64,000 bases of DNA from Kribbella aluminosa (lineage in GTDB: Bacteria; Actinomycetota; Actinomycetes; Propionibacteriales; Kribbellaceae), in NCBI RefSeq assembly GCF_017876295.1, contig NZ_JAGINT010000002.1:186001-250000 (forward strand), read 5' to 3'. A model generated the notes under the pieces. That model was not told where the DNA came from, made no database searches, and was given only the letters and a program-made list of their open reading frames with translations. How positions within the stretch are numbered: position 1 is the stretch's first letter; every line of letters begins with the position of its first letter. A program made the position numbers and the translations under genes. This document shows, in pieces, positions 21,060 through 29,301 of the stretch.

Positions 21060-21974
21060 ATGCCCGAGGTCGTCGACGTACTGCTGCGGCGCGAGGGCAC
21101 GGCGACGTTCGGGCAACTGCGCGCCGTCGTGTCCGGTCGCGCAATTCGCGCAGCTCTGGCCACCGGATCGATTCGCCGGATCGCCAAGGGCGTCTACGCC
21201 CTGCCTGCTGCGCCCGACCCGATCACTGCCGCTCGCGCCCAGGGTGGGCTGGTGTCGCATCTCAGCGCTGCCGTGCTCCACGGATTCGACGTACTGGAAC
21301 TGCCGGACAAGCCCCAGATCACCGTTCCCCGCGGCCAGCACCGGCGGCTGAGCCCGGTGAGCTGTGTGCTGCACTGGGCCGACGACCTGCCGTCCGACGG
21401 CACCTGCACCAGCAAGCTTCAGACGGTTCTGGACTGCGCACGAACTCTGCCGTTCGCGGCCGGCCTCACGATTGCCGACTCCGCGCTCCGCGGACGGGTA
21501 CTGGACCGCTCCCAGCTCATGGTCGCCGCCGCCAACCTGAGCGGACCAGGCTGCCGCAGGGCGAGGCAGGTGGCGGCCGCCGCGGATGGCCGGGCCGAGT
21601 CCCCGCTCGAATCGGTGCTCCGCGCGATCCTGATCGAGGCGGGCATCCTCGGGTTCGAGCCACAGGTCGTGGTGCGCGACGGCACCTTCTCCTCCCGGAT
21701 CGACCTTGCCAACCCGGCGCTGATGATCGCGGTCGAGGCCGACGGCTTCGCGTACCACGGGACCCGTGCGGCGCTCGCTCGCGACTGTCGCAGGCACGTC
21801 AGCCTCACAGTGCGCGGCTGGCGGCTCCTCCGGTTCTCCTGGGAGGACGTGATGTTCGACCCGGAGTGGGTGCTCCAGGCGATCCGCGACGCGATCGCCG
21901 GATCCCCAGGCCATCACAACGGATCGGATTCGCGCACGGCCACGCTTGAGGCGGCCGGCTCGGGCCGATTGTGA
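21060..21974 (+). CDS. DUF559/Vsr-like endonuclease with AbiEi-type N-terminal domain
   Basis: 304 residues. The N-terminus (about 1-60) resembles the winged-helix 'gatekeeper' domain of AbiEi-type antitoxins (ATFGQLRAVVSGRAIRAALA; IAKGVYAL). The C-terminus (about 190-285) is a DUF559 PD-(D/E)xK-type fold: ESPLESVLRAIL, then IDLANPALMIAVEADGFAYH with the acidic residues, and WRLLRFSWEDV. This combination is common in actinobacteria and its function is unknown. The last ~20 residues (GHHNGSDSRT...) come from repeat copy C. Copy B lies just upstream, so the gene is bracketed by the same palindrome. Confidence 0.85.
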   Translation: MPEVVDVLLRREGTATFGQLRAVVSGRAIRAALATGSIRRIAKGVYALPAAPDPITAARAQGGLVSHLSAAVLHGFDVLELPDKPQITVPRGQHRRLSPVSCVLHWADDLPSDGTCTSKLQTVLDCARTLPFAAGLTIADSALRGRVLDRSQLMVAAANLSGPGCRRARQVAAAADGRAESPLESVLRAILIEAGILGFEPQVVVRDGTFSSRIDLANPALMIAVEADGFAYHGTRAALARDCRRHVSLTVRGWRLLRFSWEDVMFDPEWVLQAIRDAIAGSPGHHNGSDSRTATLEAAGSGRL

Positions 21975-21989
21975 TGGCCTGGCGGTCCG
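21906..21989 (+). repeat. Palindromic dispersed element, copy C
   Basis: 14-nt arms CCAGGCCATCACAA (21906-21919) and 21969-21982 enclose 49 bp; the 24-nt block 21966-21989 is identical to copies A and B. It overlaps the 3' end of the DUF559 gene, supplies its TGA, and ends one base before the hutI stop. Confidence 0.85.
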
Positions 21990-21990
21990 G

Positions 21991-23154
21991 CTAGGTGTCG
22001 CGGCCGGCGACGAGGGTGCGGGTGATCAACGGGACGGCGGGGCGGTAGGCGAGGTGGAGGTACGACGGGGCGTCGAGGATGGCCAGGTCCGCGGGGGCGC
22101 CTGGGGTGAGGTGGCCCAGGTCGGGGCGGCGGAGGGAGGTGGCGCCGCCGGCGGTGGCGGACCAGAGGGCCTCGGCGGGGGTCATGTGCATTTCGCGGAC
22201 TGCCAGGGCGATGCAGAAGGGCATTGAGGAGGAGTAGCCGGAGCCGGGGTTGCAGTCGGTGGCGAGGGCTACGGTGACGCCGGCGTCCAGGAGGCGGCGG
22301 GCGTTGGGGTACGGCGATCTTGTCGAGAACTCGATCGCGGGCAGGAGGCCGGCTACTACGCCGCTGGAGGCCAGGGCGTCGATGTCGGCGTCGGCCAGGT
22401 GGGTGCAGTGGTCGGCTGACGCGGCGCCGAGCTCGACGGCCAGTTGTACGCCGGGGCCTTCGCCGAGCTGGTTGGCGTGGACGCGGGGCTGGAGGCCGCG
22501 GGCGATGCCTGCCTGGAGGATCGCCCGGCCTTGGTCGGCGTCGAAGGCGCCGCGTTCGACGAAGACGTCGATCCACTTCGAGTGCTTCGCGGCAGCGTCG
22601 AGCATGGGGCCGGTGACCAGGTCCACGTAGCCGGCCGGGTCGTCGGCGTACTCGGCTGGCACGACGTGGGCCCCGAGGTACGTCGTCTCGTCGGTGAACT
22701 GGGACGCGATCTGCAGCGCCCGGGCCTCGTCGGTGACCGTGAGGCCGTAGCCGGACTTGATCTCGACCGTGGTGGTGCCTTGGCGGCGCATCTCGGCGAC
22801 CAGGCGGGACACGTTCGCAGTCAGGTGCTCGTCGGAGGCGGCGCGGGTGGCGGCGACGGTCGTACGGATGCCGCCGGCGGAGTACGGCGTACCGGTCATC
22901 CGGGCGGCGAACTCCTCGGCGCGGTCGCCGGCGAAGACGAGGTGCGAGTGCGAGTCGACGAAGCCAGGGATCACCGCGCGGCCGCCGAGGTCGGTGGCGG
23001 CGTCTGTCGCCGGGGCGTTGCGGCGTTGGCCGACCCAGGCGATCTTGCCGCCGTCGATGACGAGGGCGGCGTCGTGCAGTTCCCCGAGGAGGCCGCCGTG
23101 GGCGGGGTCGTTGGTGACCAGAGAGCTGATTCCGGTGAGCAGGAGCGACGTCAT
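21991..23154 (-). CDS. hutI: Imidazolonepropionase
   Basis: 387 residues of the amidohydrolase superfamily. Metal ligands are in [13 protein letters not shown] (HxH), the later VHANQLG and DHCTHL histidines, and ATDCNPGS (Asp). VEIKSGYGL and AGGIRTTV are HutI-specific. It hydrolyses 4-imidazolone-5-propionate to N-formimino-L-glutamate in histidine degradation. The start overlaps the hutF stop by four bases, so it is the last gene of the hut operon. Its stop abuts repeat copy C. Confidence 0.96.
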   Translation of the reverse strand: MTSLLLTGISSLVTNDPAHGGLLGELHDAALVIDGGKIAWVGQRRNAPATDAATDLGGRAVIPGFVDSHSHLVFAGDRAEEFAARMTGTPYSAGGIRTTVAATRAASDEHLTANVSRLVAEMRRQGTTTVEIKSGYGLTVTDEARALQIASQFTDETTYLGAHVVPAEYADDPAGYVDLVTGPMLDAAAKHSKWIDVFVERGAFDADQGRAILQAGIARGLQPRVHANQLGEGPGVQLAVELGAASADHCTHLADADIDALASSGVVAGLLPAIEFSTRSPYPNARRLLDAGVTVALATDCNPGSGYSSSMPFCIALAVREMHMTPAEALWSATAGGATSLRRPDLGHLTPGAPADLAILDAPSYLHLAYRPAVPLITRTLVAGRDT

Positions 23155-24461
23155 CGGGTCACCGCCGCGATCGAAGCAGCCAGCTCGGCCGCCACATCCA
23201 TCCGAATGTGCTTGCCATCAGCAACCAGATGATTGCCTGAGGCGATGACGTCGGACACGTCCGCGGCGGTTGCGGCGAAGACCGCGGTTTCGGTTGCGCC
23301 GCCGGTGCCGGCGGTGCGGACTGTGTCGAGGCGGATCACGACCAGGTCGGCGCGGGCGCCGGGCTCGATCGCGCCGGCGTCGGGGAAGCCGATCGACCGA
23401 TGGCCGTCGGCGGTTGCCGCCTTCAACAGCTCCGACGCGGACCAGTGGCCGCGTTGCTCGGTGGCCAGTCGTTCGTTCAGTTCGAGCGCGCGCATCTCCT
23501 CGAAGAGGTCGATCACGGCGTGGCTGTCGGAGCCCAACGTCAACGGCGAGCCTGCGTCGCGGAGGTGGACCGAGGGGCCGATGCCGTCGGCCAGGTCGCG
23601 TTCGGTGGTGGGGCAGAAGCAGGAGTACGTCGCGGAGCTTCCGAGGAGGCCGACGTCGACCGAGGTCAGGTGCGTCGCGTGTACGGCGCTCGTCCGGCCG
23701 CTGAGGAAGCCGGTCTCGTCGAGGACCTGGGTCGGAGTCCGCCCGTACGCCGCGAGGCTTGCCTCGTTTTCGGCGACCTGTTCGGACAGGTGGATGTGCA
23801 GCGGTACGTCGGGGAACGCCGAGGCGACCGCGCCGAGCTGGTCCTGCGGGACGCCCCGGACCGAATGCGCCGCGGCACCGATCACCACGTCGTCGCCGCC
23901 GCTCAGCTGCGCGACGCGGGAGGCCCACGCGGTCGCGTCGCCGTCGCTGAACCGCTGCTGTACCTCGTTGAGCGGCTGATCGATGCCGCCGGCAACGTAG
24001 CAGGTGTCGAGCAGCGTGATCCGGATCCCGGCGTCGCGCGCGGCCGCGATCAGCGCCGTACCCATCGCGTTCGGGTCGTCGTACCGGCGGCCGCCGGGAG
24101 CGTGGTGCAGGTAGTGGAACTCGCCGACCGCGGTGATCCCGGCGAGCAGCATCTCGCCGTACACGGCGCGGGCGAGCTCGTAGTACGTGTCGGGGGTGAG
24201 CGTGGCCGCGACGGCGTACATCTGCTCGCGCCAGGTCCAGAACGTGCCGCGCTCGGTCTGTGTACGGCCGCGGAGCGCGCGGTGGAACGCGTGGCTGTGG
24301 CAGTTCGCGAGGCCGGGGACGACGAGGCCGTTCAGGACCGTGGCGTCGCCCGGGTCCGCGCCGGACTCAACCGCGGTGAAGCGGCCGCCGACCACCGTGA
24401 GGAGCACTCGTGATGCGAGACCACTCGGGAGCAGGGCGGTCTCGCACCAGTACGTCGTCAC
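23151..24461 (-). CDS. hutF: Formimidoylglutamate deiminase
   Basis: 436 residues, amidohydrolase superfamily. The metal site shows [29 protein letters not shown] and LGSDSHA. HutF converts N-formimino-L-glutamate to N-formyl-L-glutamate plus ammonia, the branch that by-passes direct formiminoglutamase. It overlaps both the M20 gene upstream and hutI downstream by four bases, so translation is coupled. The pathway then needs an N-formylglutamate hydrolase, discussed with the next gene. Confidence 0.95.
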   Translation of the reverse strand: MTTYWCETALLPSGLASRVLLTVVGGRFTAVESGADPGDATVLNGLVVPGLANCHSHAFHRALRGRTQTERGTFWTWREQMYAVAATLTPDTYYELARAVYGEMLLAGITAVGEFHYLHHAPGGRRYDDPNAMGTALIAAARDAGIRITLLDTCYVAGGIDQPLNEVQQRFSDGDATAWASRVAQLSGGDDVVIGAAAHSVRGVPQDQLGAVASAFPDVPLHIHLSEQVAENEASLAAYGRTPTQVLDETGFLSGRTSAVHATHLTSVDVGLLGSSATYSCFCPTTERDLADGIGPSVHLRDAGSPLTLGSDSHAVIDLFEEMRALELNERLATEQRGHWSASELLKAATADGHRSIGFPDAGAIEPGARADLVVIRLDTVRTAGTGGATETAVFAATAADVSDVIASGNHLVADGKHIRMDVAAELAASIAAVTR

Positions 24462-25732
24462 CTCGCGAGATCCCTCAGTACGGCGGCCAGCGCGTCGACG
24501 CCCGCGAGGCAGTCGTCCAGCTCCGCGTACTCGGCCGGGGAGTGCGAGACGCCGGTCGGGTTCCGGACGAACAGCATCGCGGTCGGGATGCCGGCGTCGG
24601 AGAACACGCCCGCGTCGTGCCCGGCGCCGGTCGGCAGCACCGGGGCGCCGTCGAGTACGCCGACCAGGCGGTCGCGGAGGCCGGCCGGGAAGTCGACGAT
24701 CGGCGAGACCGACTCGGCGGTGACCTCGAGCGTCGTACCGTCGCGTTCGGCGCGTTCGGTGGCCTGCTTGGTGATTGCCGCGAGCAACGATTCGAGAGTA
24801 GCGGTTTCGGCGGCGCGGGCGTCCAGCCAGGCGGTGACCTGGGACGGTACGGCGTTGGTGCCGTTCGGCTCGACGGACACCCGGCCGAACGTCGCGCGGG
24901 CACCGGCCAGGCGGGCCTGCTTGTTCGCGGCCAGGGCGGTCATCGCGTACGTGAGCATCGGGTCGTGCCGGTCCTCCATCAGGGTCGTACCGGCGTGGTT
25001 GGCCTCACCACCGAACGTGAACCGGTACCGCCCGTGCGGCCAGATCGAGCTCGCGACACCCACCGGCGCCGTCAAGCCTCGCCCTTGCTCCACGTGCAGC
25101 TCGACGAACGTCCCCATCCGCTGCAGGAGCGGCGACGGCCCGACGCCGGCCGGATCGATCCCAGCCTGCTCCAACGCCTCCCCGAGCCCAACTCCCGCGC
25201 GATCCTTCAGCTGCAGCGCCTTCTCCGCGGACAGCACCCCTGCCGCGATCCGGGACCCCAAACAGGGCATCCCGAACCGCGACCCCTCCTCCTCGACAAA
25301 AGCCCCGATCCCAATGGGCACGCCCGGCACGAACCCGTCCGCCCGCAACTTGTCCACAGCCGCCAGAGCGGAAACCACCCCAAGCGGCCCGTCGAACGCC
25401 CCACCATCAATCACCGAGTCCAGATGACTCCCGGTCACGATGCCCGGGCTGGCAGCCGGCCCTCCGGCCGGCTCCCCGCCCGGGGTTGGAGAGGGGGCAC
25501 CGGCTCGGTGCTCACCGCCCGCGAGTGCAGCCGGGGCGCCAGGCGGTTCCCACCAGGCGATCAGGTTGCCGATGGGGTCGGACTCGACCTTCAGGTTGCG
25601 GGCGGCGCACTGGTCGAGGAACCAGTGCGTCGCTTCGCGTTCGGTGGGGGTGTAGCCGCCGCGGGTGTAGCCGCCGGTTTCGGGGCTGCGGCCGATGGCG
25701 GACTGGTCGGCCCAGAGGGATTCGAAGCTCAA
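24458..25732 (-). CDS. M20-family allantoate amidohydrolase-like enzyme, candidate formylglutamate hydrolase
   Basis: 424 residues of the M20 hydantoinase/carbamoylase group. Zinc-site motifs are TGSHLDSV with DGGAFDGPLGVV, EEEGSRFGMPCLGSR and ELHVEQG; a dimerisation lid follows. Allantoate amidohydrolases and N-carbamoyl amino-acid hydrolases belong here. No classical hutG is in the cluster and this gene is coupled to hutF, so I infer it may hydrolyse N-formyl- or N-formimino-glutamate. A TTG at 25732 is the only sensible start, ten bases after the preceding stop. Odd: about 30 Ala/Gly/Pro-rich residues (GAPAALAGGEHRAG...) interrupt the sequence just before the first zinc motif. Confidence 0.85.
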   Translation of the reverse strand: MSFESLWADQSAIGRSPETGGYTRGGYTPTEREATHWFLDQCAARNLKVESDPIGNLIAWWEPPGAPAALAGGEHRAGAPSPTPGGEPAGGPAASPGIVTGSHLDSVIDGGAFDGPLGVVSALAAVDKLRADGFVPGVPIGIGAFVEEEGSRFGMPCLGSRIAAGVLSAEKALQLKDRAGVGLGEALEQAGIDPAGVGPSPLLQRMGTFVELHVEQGRGLTAPVGVASSIWPHGRYRFTFGGEANHAGTTLMEDRHDPMLTYAMTALAANKQARLAGARATFGRVSVEPNGTNAVPSQVTAWLDARAAETATLESLLAAITKQATERAERDGTTLEVTAESVSPIVDFPAGLRDRLVGVLDGAPVLPTGAGHDAGVFSDAGIPTAMLFVRNPTGVSHSPAEYAELDDCLAGVDALAAVLRDLAR

Positions 25733-25742
25733 GTCAGGACTC

Positions 25743-26666
25743 TCAGGACACTGGGTTCTTCGACAGCCAGTCCTTGGCGACCGCGTCCGCGCTCTCCTTG
25801 CCGACGTCGATCCGCTTGACCAGCGCGGTCAGGTCGTCGGTGGTGAGCTTGGCGTCGACCGCGTTCAGCGTGGTGGCGACGTCGCCGGCCTTGTGATCGG
25901 TCCGGATCAGCGGAACGATGTTGTTCGGCGGCAGGATGTGCTGCGGGTCCTCCAGCTGGACCCAGCCCTTGTCCTTGATCACGGCCTGTGTGGTGAACAG
26001 GTCGGTCACCTGGATGGTGTTGTCCCCCAGCGCCTTGATGCTCAGCGGGCCACCCGCGTCCAGCGTCTTGTAGTCCTTGAAGTCGACGCCGTACTTCTCC
26101 TTCATGCCCTTCAGCCCGGCGGTCCGGACCTTGAACTCGGAGCTGCCGCCGGCGACCAGGTTCTTGCCCTTCAGGTCGGCGATCGACTTCAGGTTGTACT
26201 TGTCTGCGGTCGCCTTGGTCACCACGATGGTGTCCTCGTCGGCGGCCGGCGACATCTCCAGGATCTCCAGGCCCGGCGTCAGCGCCTTCTTCAGCGCGTC
26301 GTACGCCTTCTGCGGGTCGGTCTCGGTGGAGTTCTTGTCGAAGTACGCGAGCGAGGCACCGGTGTACTCCGGCACCAGGTCGACGGACCCGTCCTTGATC
26401 GCGGCCATGTAGGTCTCGCGGTTGCCGATGTTCGGCTTCTTCTTCACGTCGATGCCCTTGGCGGCGAGCGCCTGGCCGTAGATCTCCGCCAGCAGCTGGC
26501 TCTCGGAGAAGTCGGCGGACCCGACGGTGATGCTCGTCACCTTGGACGGTGCAGGCGAGGACCCCGCGTTGTTGTTGCCGAGCTGGTTGCCCCCACCCCC
26601 ACAGCCGGCCAGGCCGAGCACCGCCACCCCGGCGATCGCAGTACGGATGAGCGTGGATCTCAACAC
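25743..26666 (-). CDS. Substrate-binding lipoprotein, glycine betaine/OpuAC-type (HutX-like)
   Basis: 307 residues. A lipoprotein signal peptide with lipobox LAGC and a Gly/Asn/Ser linker is followed by an OpuAC domain (ITVGSADFSESQLLAEIYGQ, GSVDLVPEYTGASLAYF, TDLFTTQAVIKDKGWV). It captures a quaternary or imidazole-type solute outside the cell for the two permeases encoded downstream. Because the transporter lies within the hut operon, histidine, or a betaine of histidine, is the likely cargo, as for HutXWV of Sinorhizobium (established example). Ligand identity here is inferred. Confidence 0.9.
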   Translation of the reverse strand: MLRSTLIRTAIAGVAVLGLAGCGGGGNQLGNNNAGSSPAPSKVTSITVGSADFSESQLLAEIYGQALAAKGIDVKKKPNIGNRETYMAAIKDGSVDLVPEYTGASLAYFDKNSTETDPQKAYDALKKALTPGLEILEMSPAADEDTIVVTKATADKYNLKSIADLKGKNLVAGGSSEFKVRTAGLKGMKEKYGVDFKDYKTLDAGGPLSIKALGDNTIQVTDLFTTQAVIKDKGWVQLEDPQHILPPNNIVPLIRTDHKAGDVATTLNAVDAKLTTDDLTALVKRIDVGKESADAVAKDWLSKNPVS

Positions 26667-26742
26667 GAGAGCCTCCAGTGTTCTCGTTCAGCCACCGACC
26701 GGTGCCGATGGATGTGGCAAGTTCATCAGGTCCGACGGACAG

Positions 26743-27393
26743 TTAGCCCAGTTTCAGCCCAGGCGAGACGGTGATTCGCCCGATCAGCGCGAACATCGCG
26801 TCGAGCAGCAGCGCCATCAACGCCACCAGCAACGCCCCGCTGAACATCTGCGGGAAGTCCCGCAGCTTCAGCCCGTCGATCACGTACCGCCCGAGGCCGC
26901 CGAGCGACACCAGCGCCGCGATCGTCGCGGTCGACACGATCTGCAGCGTCGCGCTCCGGACGCCGGAGATGATCAGCGGCATCGCGATCGGGATCTCCAC
27001 CTTGGTCAGGATCTCGCGTCCGGTCATCCCCATCCCCCGCGCGGCGTCGATCGTCGCCGGATCGACACCCGAGATACCGGCGTACGTCGAGGCGAGGATC
27101 GGCGGGATGCCCAGCGCGACCAGCGCGATCAGCACCGGCAGGAAACCGATCTGGTTGGTCAGCAGTACGGCGAGCATCAGCAACCCGAGGCTCGGCAGCG
27201 CCCGCGCCGCGTTGCCGAGGTTGATCGCCAGGAACGCCCCGCGCCGGGTGTGCCCGATCCGCAGGCCGATCGGTAGCCCGATCACGACGGACAGGCCGAG
27301 CGCGGCAAACGTGTACCAGAGGTGCTCGAGGATCCGCGCCCAGATGCCCTCGTTGCCGGACCAGTTGTACGAGTCGGTCAGGTACTGCCACAT
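26743..27393 (-). CDS. ABC transporter permease, OpuBB/ProW type
   Basis: 216 residues with about five membrane helices. The EAA-like loop that contacts the ATPase reads DAARGMGMTGREILTKVEIP. ALGIPPILASTYAGI and TIAALVSLGGLGRYV are typical of the glycine-betaine permease family. It pairs with the next permease one base upstream, giving a heterodimeric channel. It lies 76 bases before the binding-protein gene. Confidence 0.92.
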   Translation of the reverse strand: MWQYLTDSYNWSGNEGIWARILEHLWYTFAALGLSVVIGLPIGLRIGHTRRGAFLAINLGNAARALPSLGLLMLAVLLTNQIGFLPVLIALVALGIPPILASTYAGISGVDPATIDAARGMGMTGREILTKVEIPIAMPLIISGVRSATLQIVSTATIAALVSLGGLGRYVIDGLKLRDFPQMFSGALLVALMALLLDAMFALIGRITVSPGLKLG

Positions 27394-27394
27394 G

Positions 27395-28051
27395 TCAGGC
27401 CACCTCCGCCACCGGCGCCGCGACCCGGGCCCAGGGAGTCAGGACCCGCTGCAGGGTCACCAGTACGAAGTCCGCGAGCAGGGCGAGCGCCAGCGAGAGC
27501 ACGACGCCGACGACCACCGGGGTCAGGAACGCCTTCTGGAAGCCGAGCGTGAAGAGTTCGCCCAGGCCGCCGATGCCGATCACCGCGCCGACGCTCACCA
27601 TCGAGATGTTCGCGACCGTGACGACCCGCAGCCCGGTGAAGATGACCGGTATGGCGATCGGCAGGTCTACCGCGACCAGCCGGTGCAGCGAGCCGTACCC
27701 GACCGCGATCGCGGACTGCCGGACGTCGGGCGGTACGGAGCGGAGCCCGTCGATCACGTTCCGGATCAGCAGCGACACGGTGTAGATGGTCAGCGCCACG
27801 ACGATGTTGATCGAGGACAGCACCTTGGTCCCGAGGATCGCGGGCAGCACGATGAACAGCGCGATCGACGGCAGCGAGTACAGCAGCCCGCCGAACGCGA
27901 CCAGCGGGTTCGCCAGCCACGAGTACCGCGTCGCGACGTACCCGAGGGGCACCGAGATGATCAGCCCGAGGATCACCGGGATGATCGCCAGGTAGATGTG
28001 CTCGCGCAACTGCTCCCAGATCAGCCCGAGGTTGTTGCCTATCCAGGTCAT
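27395..28051 (-). CDS. ABC transporter permease, OpuBD/ProW type
   Basis: 218 residues, about five or six helices. PLGYVATRYSWLANPLVAFG and YSLPSIALFIVLPAILG are followed by the EAA loop VRQSAIAVGYGSLHRLVAVDLP. It is the partner of the second permease, separated from it by one base. The mRNA upstream of its ATG carries a long inverted repeat (28052-28130), so its expression may be tuned relative to the ATPase. Confidence 0.92.
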   Translation of the reverse strand: MTWIGNNLGLIWEQLREHIYLAIIPVILGLIISVPLGYVATRYSWLANPLVAFGGLLYSLPSIALFIVLPAILGTKVLSSINIVVALTIYTVSLLIRNVIDGLRSVPPDVRQSAIAVGYGSLHRLVAVDLPIAIPVIFTGLRVVTVANISMVSVGAVIGIGGLGELFTLGFQKAFLTPVVVGVVLSLALALLADFVLVTLQRVLTPWARVAAPVAEVA

Positions 28052-28130
28052 GGGGCCTCCCGGTCTGGACTGAGGAGCGGAGGGAGCGCAGCGACCGGAG
28101 CGACGAGGGAAGACCGGGAGTTACAGCCCC
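28052..28130 (-). repeat. Long inverted repeat inside the transporter operon
   Basis: GGGGC (28052-28056) and CTCCCGGTCT (28057-28066) pair with AGACCGGGAG (28111-28120) and GCCCC (28126-28130). The loop holds a GAGCG-rich motif of the kind scattered through actinobacterial spacers. Located between the ATPase stop and the permease start, it may attenuate or stabilise the operon mRNA. Confidence 0.6.
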
Positions 28131-28166
28131 ATGACCCGTCGCGACGGAGTCGCGACATCAATACAG

Positions 28167-29165
28167 TCATGAGCGGAGCACTTCCGCCACGGAGCCCTGG
28201 TCGACGACGCCGACCGCGCGGCCTTCGTCGTCGACGACCACGCCCAGTCCGTTCGGTGACGTCAGTACGGCGTCCAGGGCCGCGCGCAGCGAGTCGCCGC
28301 GCTTGAAGACCGCGCCGAGCGGCTCCAGGTCGTCGGAGCCGTTCTTCCAGCCGACCGGTACGCCGTCGGTCAGCGCGAGCTCGTCCGGCAGCGGCCGCAC
28401 GGTCAGCTGGTCCGCGTGCACGAACGTCAGCGCCCGGTAACCGCGGTCCTGACCGACGAAGCCACGGACGAAGTCGTCGGCCGGGTTCGCGAGCAACTCG
28501 GCCGGCGGGGCGAACTGTGCGAGCTTCCCGCCGACCTGCAGTACGGCGACGTTGTCGCCGAGCTTGATCGCCTCGTCGATGTCGTGCGTGACGAACACGA
28601 TGGTCTTGCCGATGTCGCGCTGCAGCCGGAGCAGTTCCTCCTGCAGCTGGTGCCGGACGATCGGGTCGACCGCGCTGAACGGCTCGTCCATCAGCATGAT
28701 CTTCGGGTCGGCCGCCAGCGCCCGGGCGACGCCGACTCGTTGCTGCTGGCCACCGGACAGCTGGGCCGGGTACCGCCCGGCCATCTTCAGGTCCAGGCCG
28801 ACGCGTTCCAGCAGCTCCATCGCCGTACTGCGGGCCTTGCGCTTGTCCCAGCCGAGCAGCTTCGGCACCGTCGCGATGTTGTCCACCACGGTCTTGTGCG
28901 GGAACAGGCCGGCGTTCTGGATCACGTACCCGATCCCGCGCCGCAGCGTCACGGCGTCCTGCGAGTTGATGTCGGAGTCGTCGATCGAGATCGTCCCGGA
29001 GGTGCGCTCGATCGTCCGGTTGATCATCCGCAGCGAGGTGGTCTTGCCGCAGCCGGACGGGCCGACGAACACGGTGATCTGGTTGCTCGGGATCCGTAGG
29101 GACAAGGTGTCGACGGCGACGGTGCCGTCCGGATACTGCTTGGTGACGTCCTCGAACTCGATCAT
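28167..29165 (-). CDS. ABC transporter ATPase, OpuA/ProV (HutV-like)
   Basis: 332 residues from ATG 29165 (AAGGGG eight bases upstream). Walker A GPSGCGKTTS, Q-loop VIQNAGLFPHKT, signature LSGGQQQRVGVARAL, Walker B IMLMDEPFSAVDP and H-loop VFVTHDID are intact. A C-terminal regulatory extension (about 245-332) ends with a partial CBS-like segment (GVVVDDEGRAVGVVD), as in osmoprotectant transporters. It energises uptake by the two permeases. A longer reading upstream of 29165 lacks conservation. A regulatory gap of 136 bp separates it from hutU. Confidence 0.95.
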   Translation of the reverse strand: MIEFEDVTKQYPDGTVAVDTLSLRIPSNQITVFVGPSGCGKTTSLRMINRTIERTSGTISIDDSDINSQDAVTLRRGIGYVIQNAGLFPHKTVVDNIATVPKLLGWDKRKARSTAMELLERVGLDLKMAGRYPAQLSGGQQQRVGVARALAADPKIMLMDEPFSAVDPIVRHQLQEELLRLQRDIGKTIVFVTHDIDEAIKLGDNVAVLQVGGKLAQFAPPAELLANPADDFVRGFVGQDRGYRALTFVHADQLTVRPLPDELALTDGVPVGWKNGSDDLEPLGAVFKRGDSLRAALDAVLTSPNGLGVVVDDEGRAVGVVDQGSVAEVLRS

Positions 29166-29223
29166 GGCGCCCCTTCGCGCTCGTCGTCCGGTCGCCCGAA
29201 AGACCCTAGCGGAACGACAGACC

Positions 29224-29280
29224 GAAACCACGCTGTCGTACGGTTTCTCGTTCCTCGGGAATGTGTACCGTAGCGCTACA
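29224..29280 (-). promoter_or_regulatory. Promoter/operator region of the transporter-hutF-hutI sub-operon
   Basis: The hutU-transporter gap contains an inverted repeat GAAACC-n12-GGTTTC (29224-29247) and a perfect 10-bp palindrome GTAGCGCTAC (29270-29279). This suggests an internal promoter with an operator, possibly for the IclR regulator at 33.8 kb. The regulator is inferred. Confidence 0.4.
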
Positions 29281-29301
29281 GATTGCTACCGTCGCAGACA
29301 G

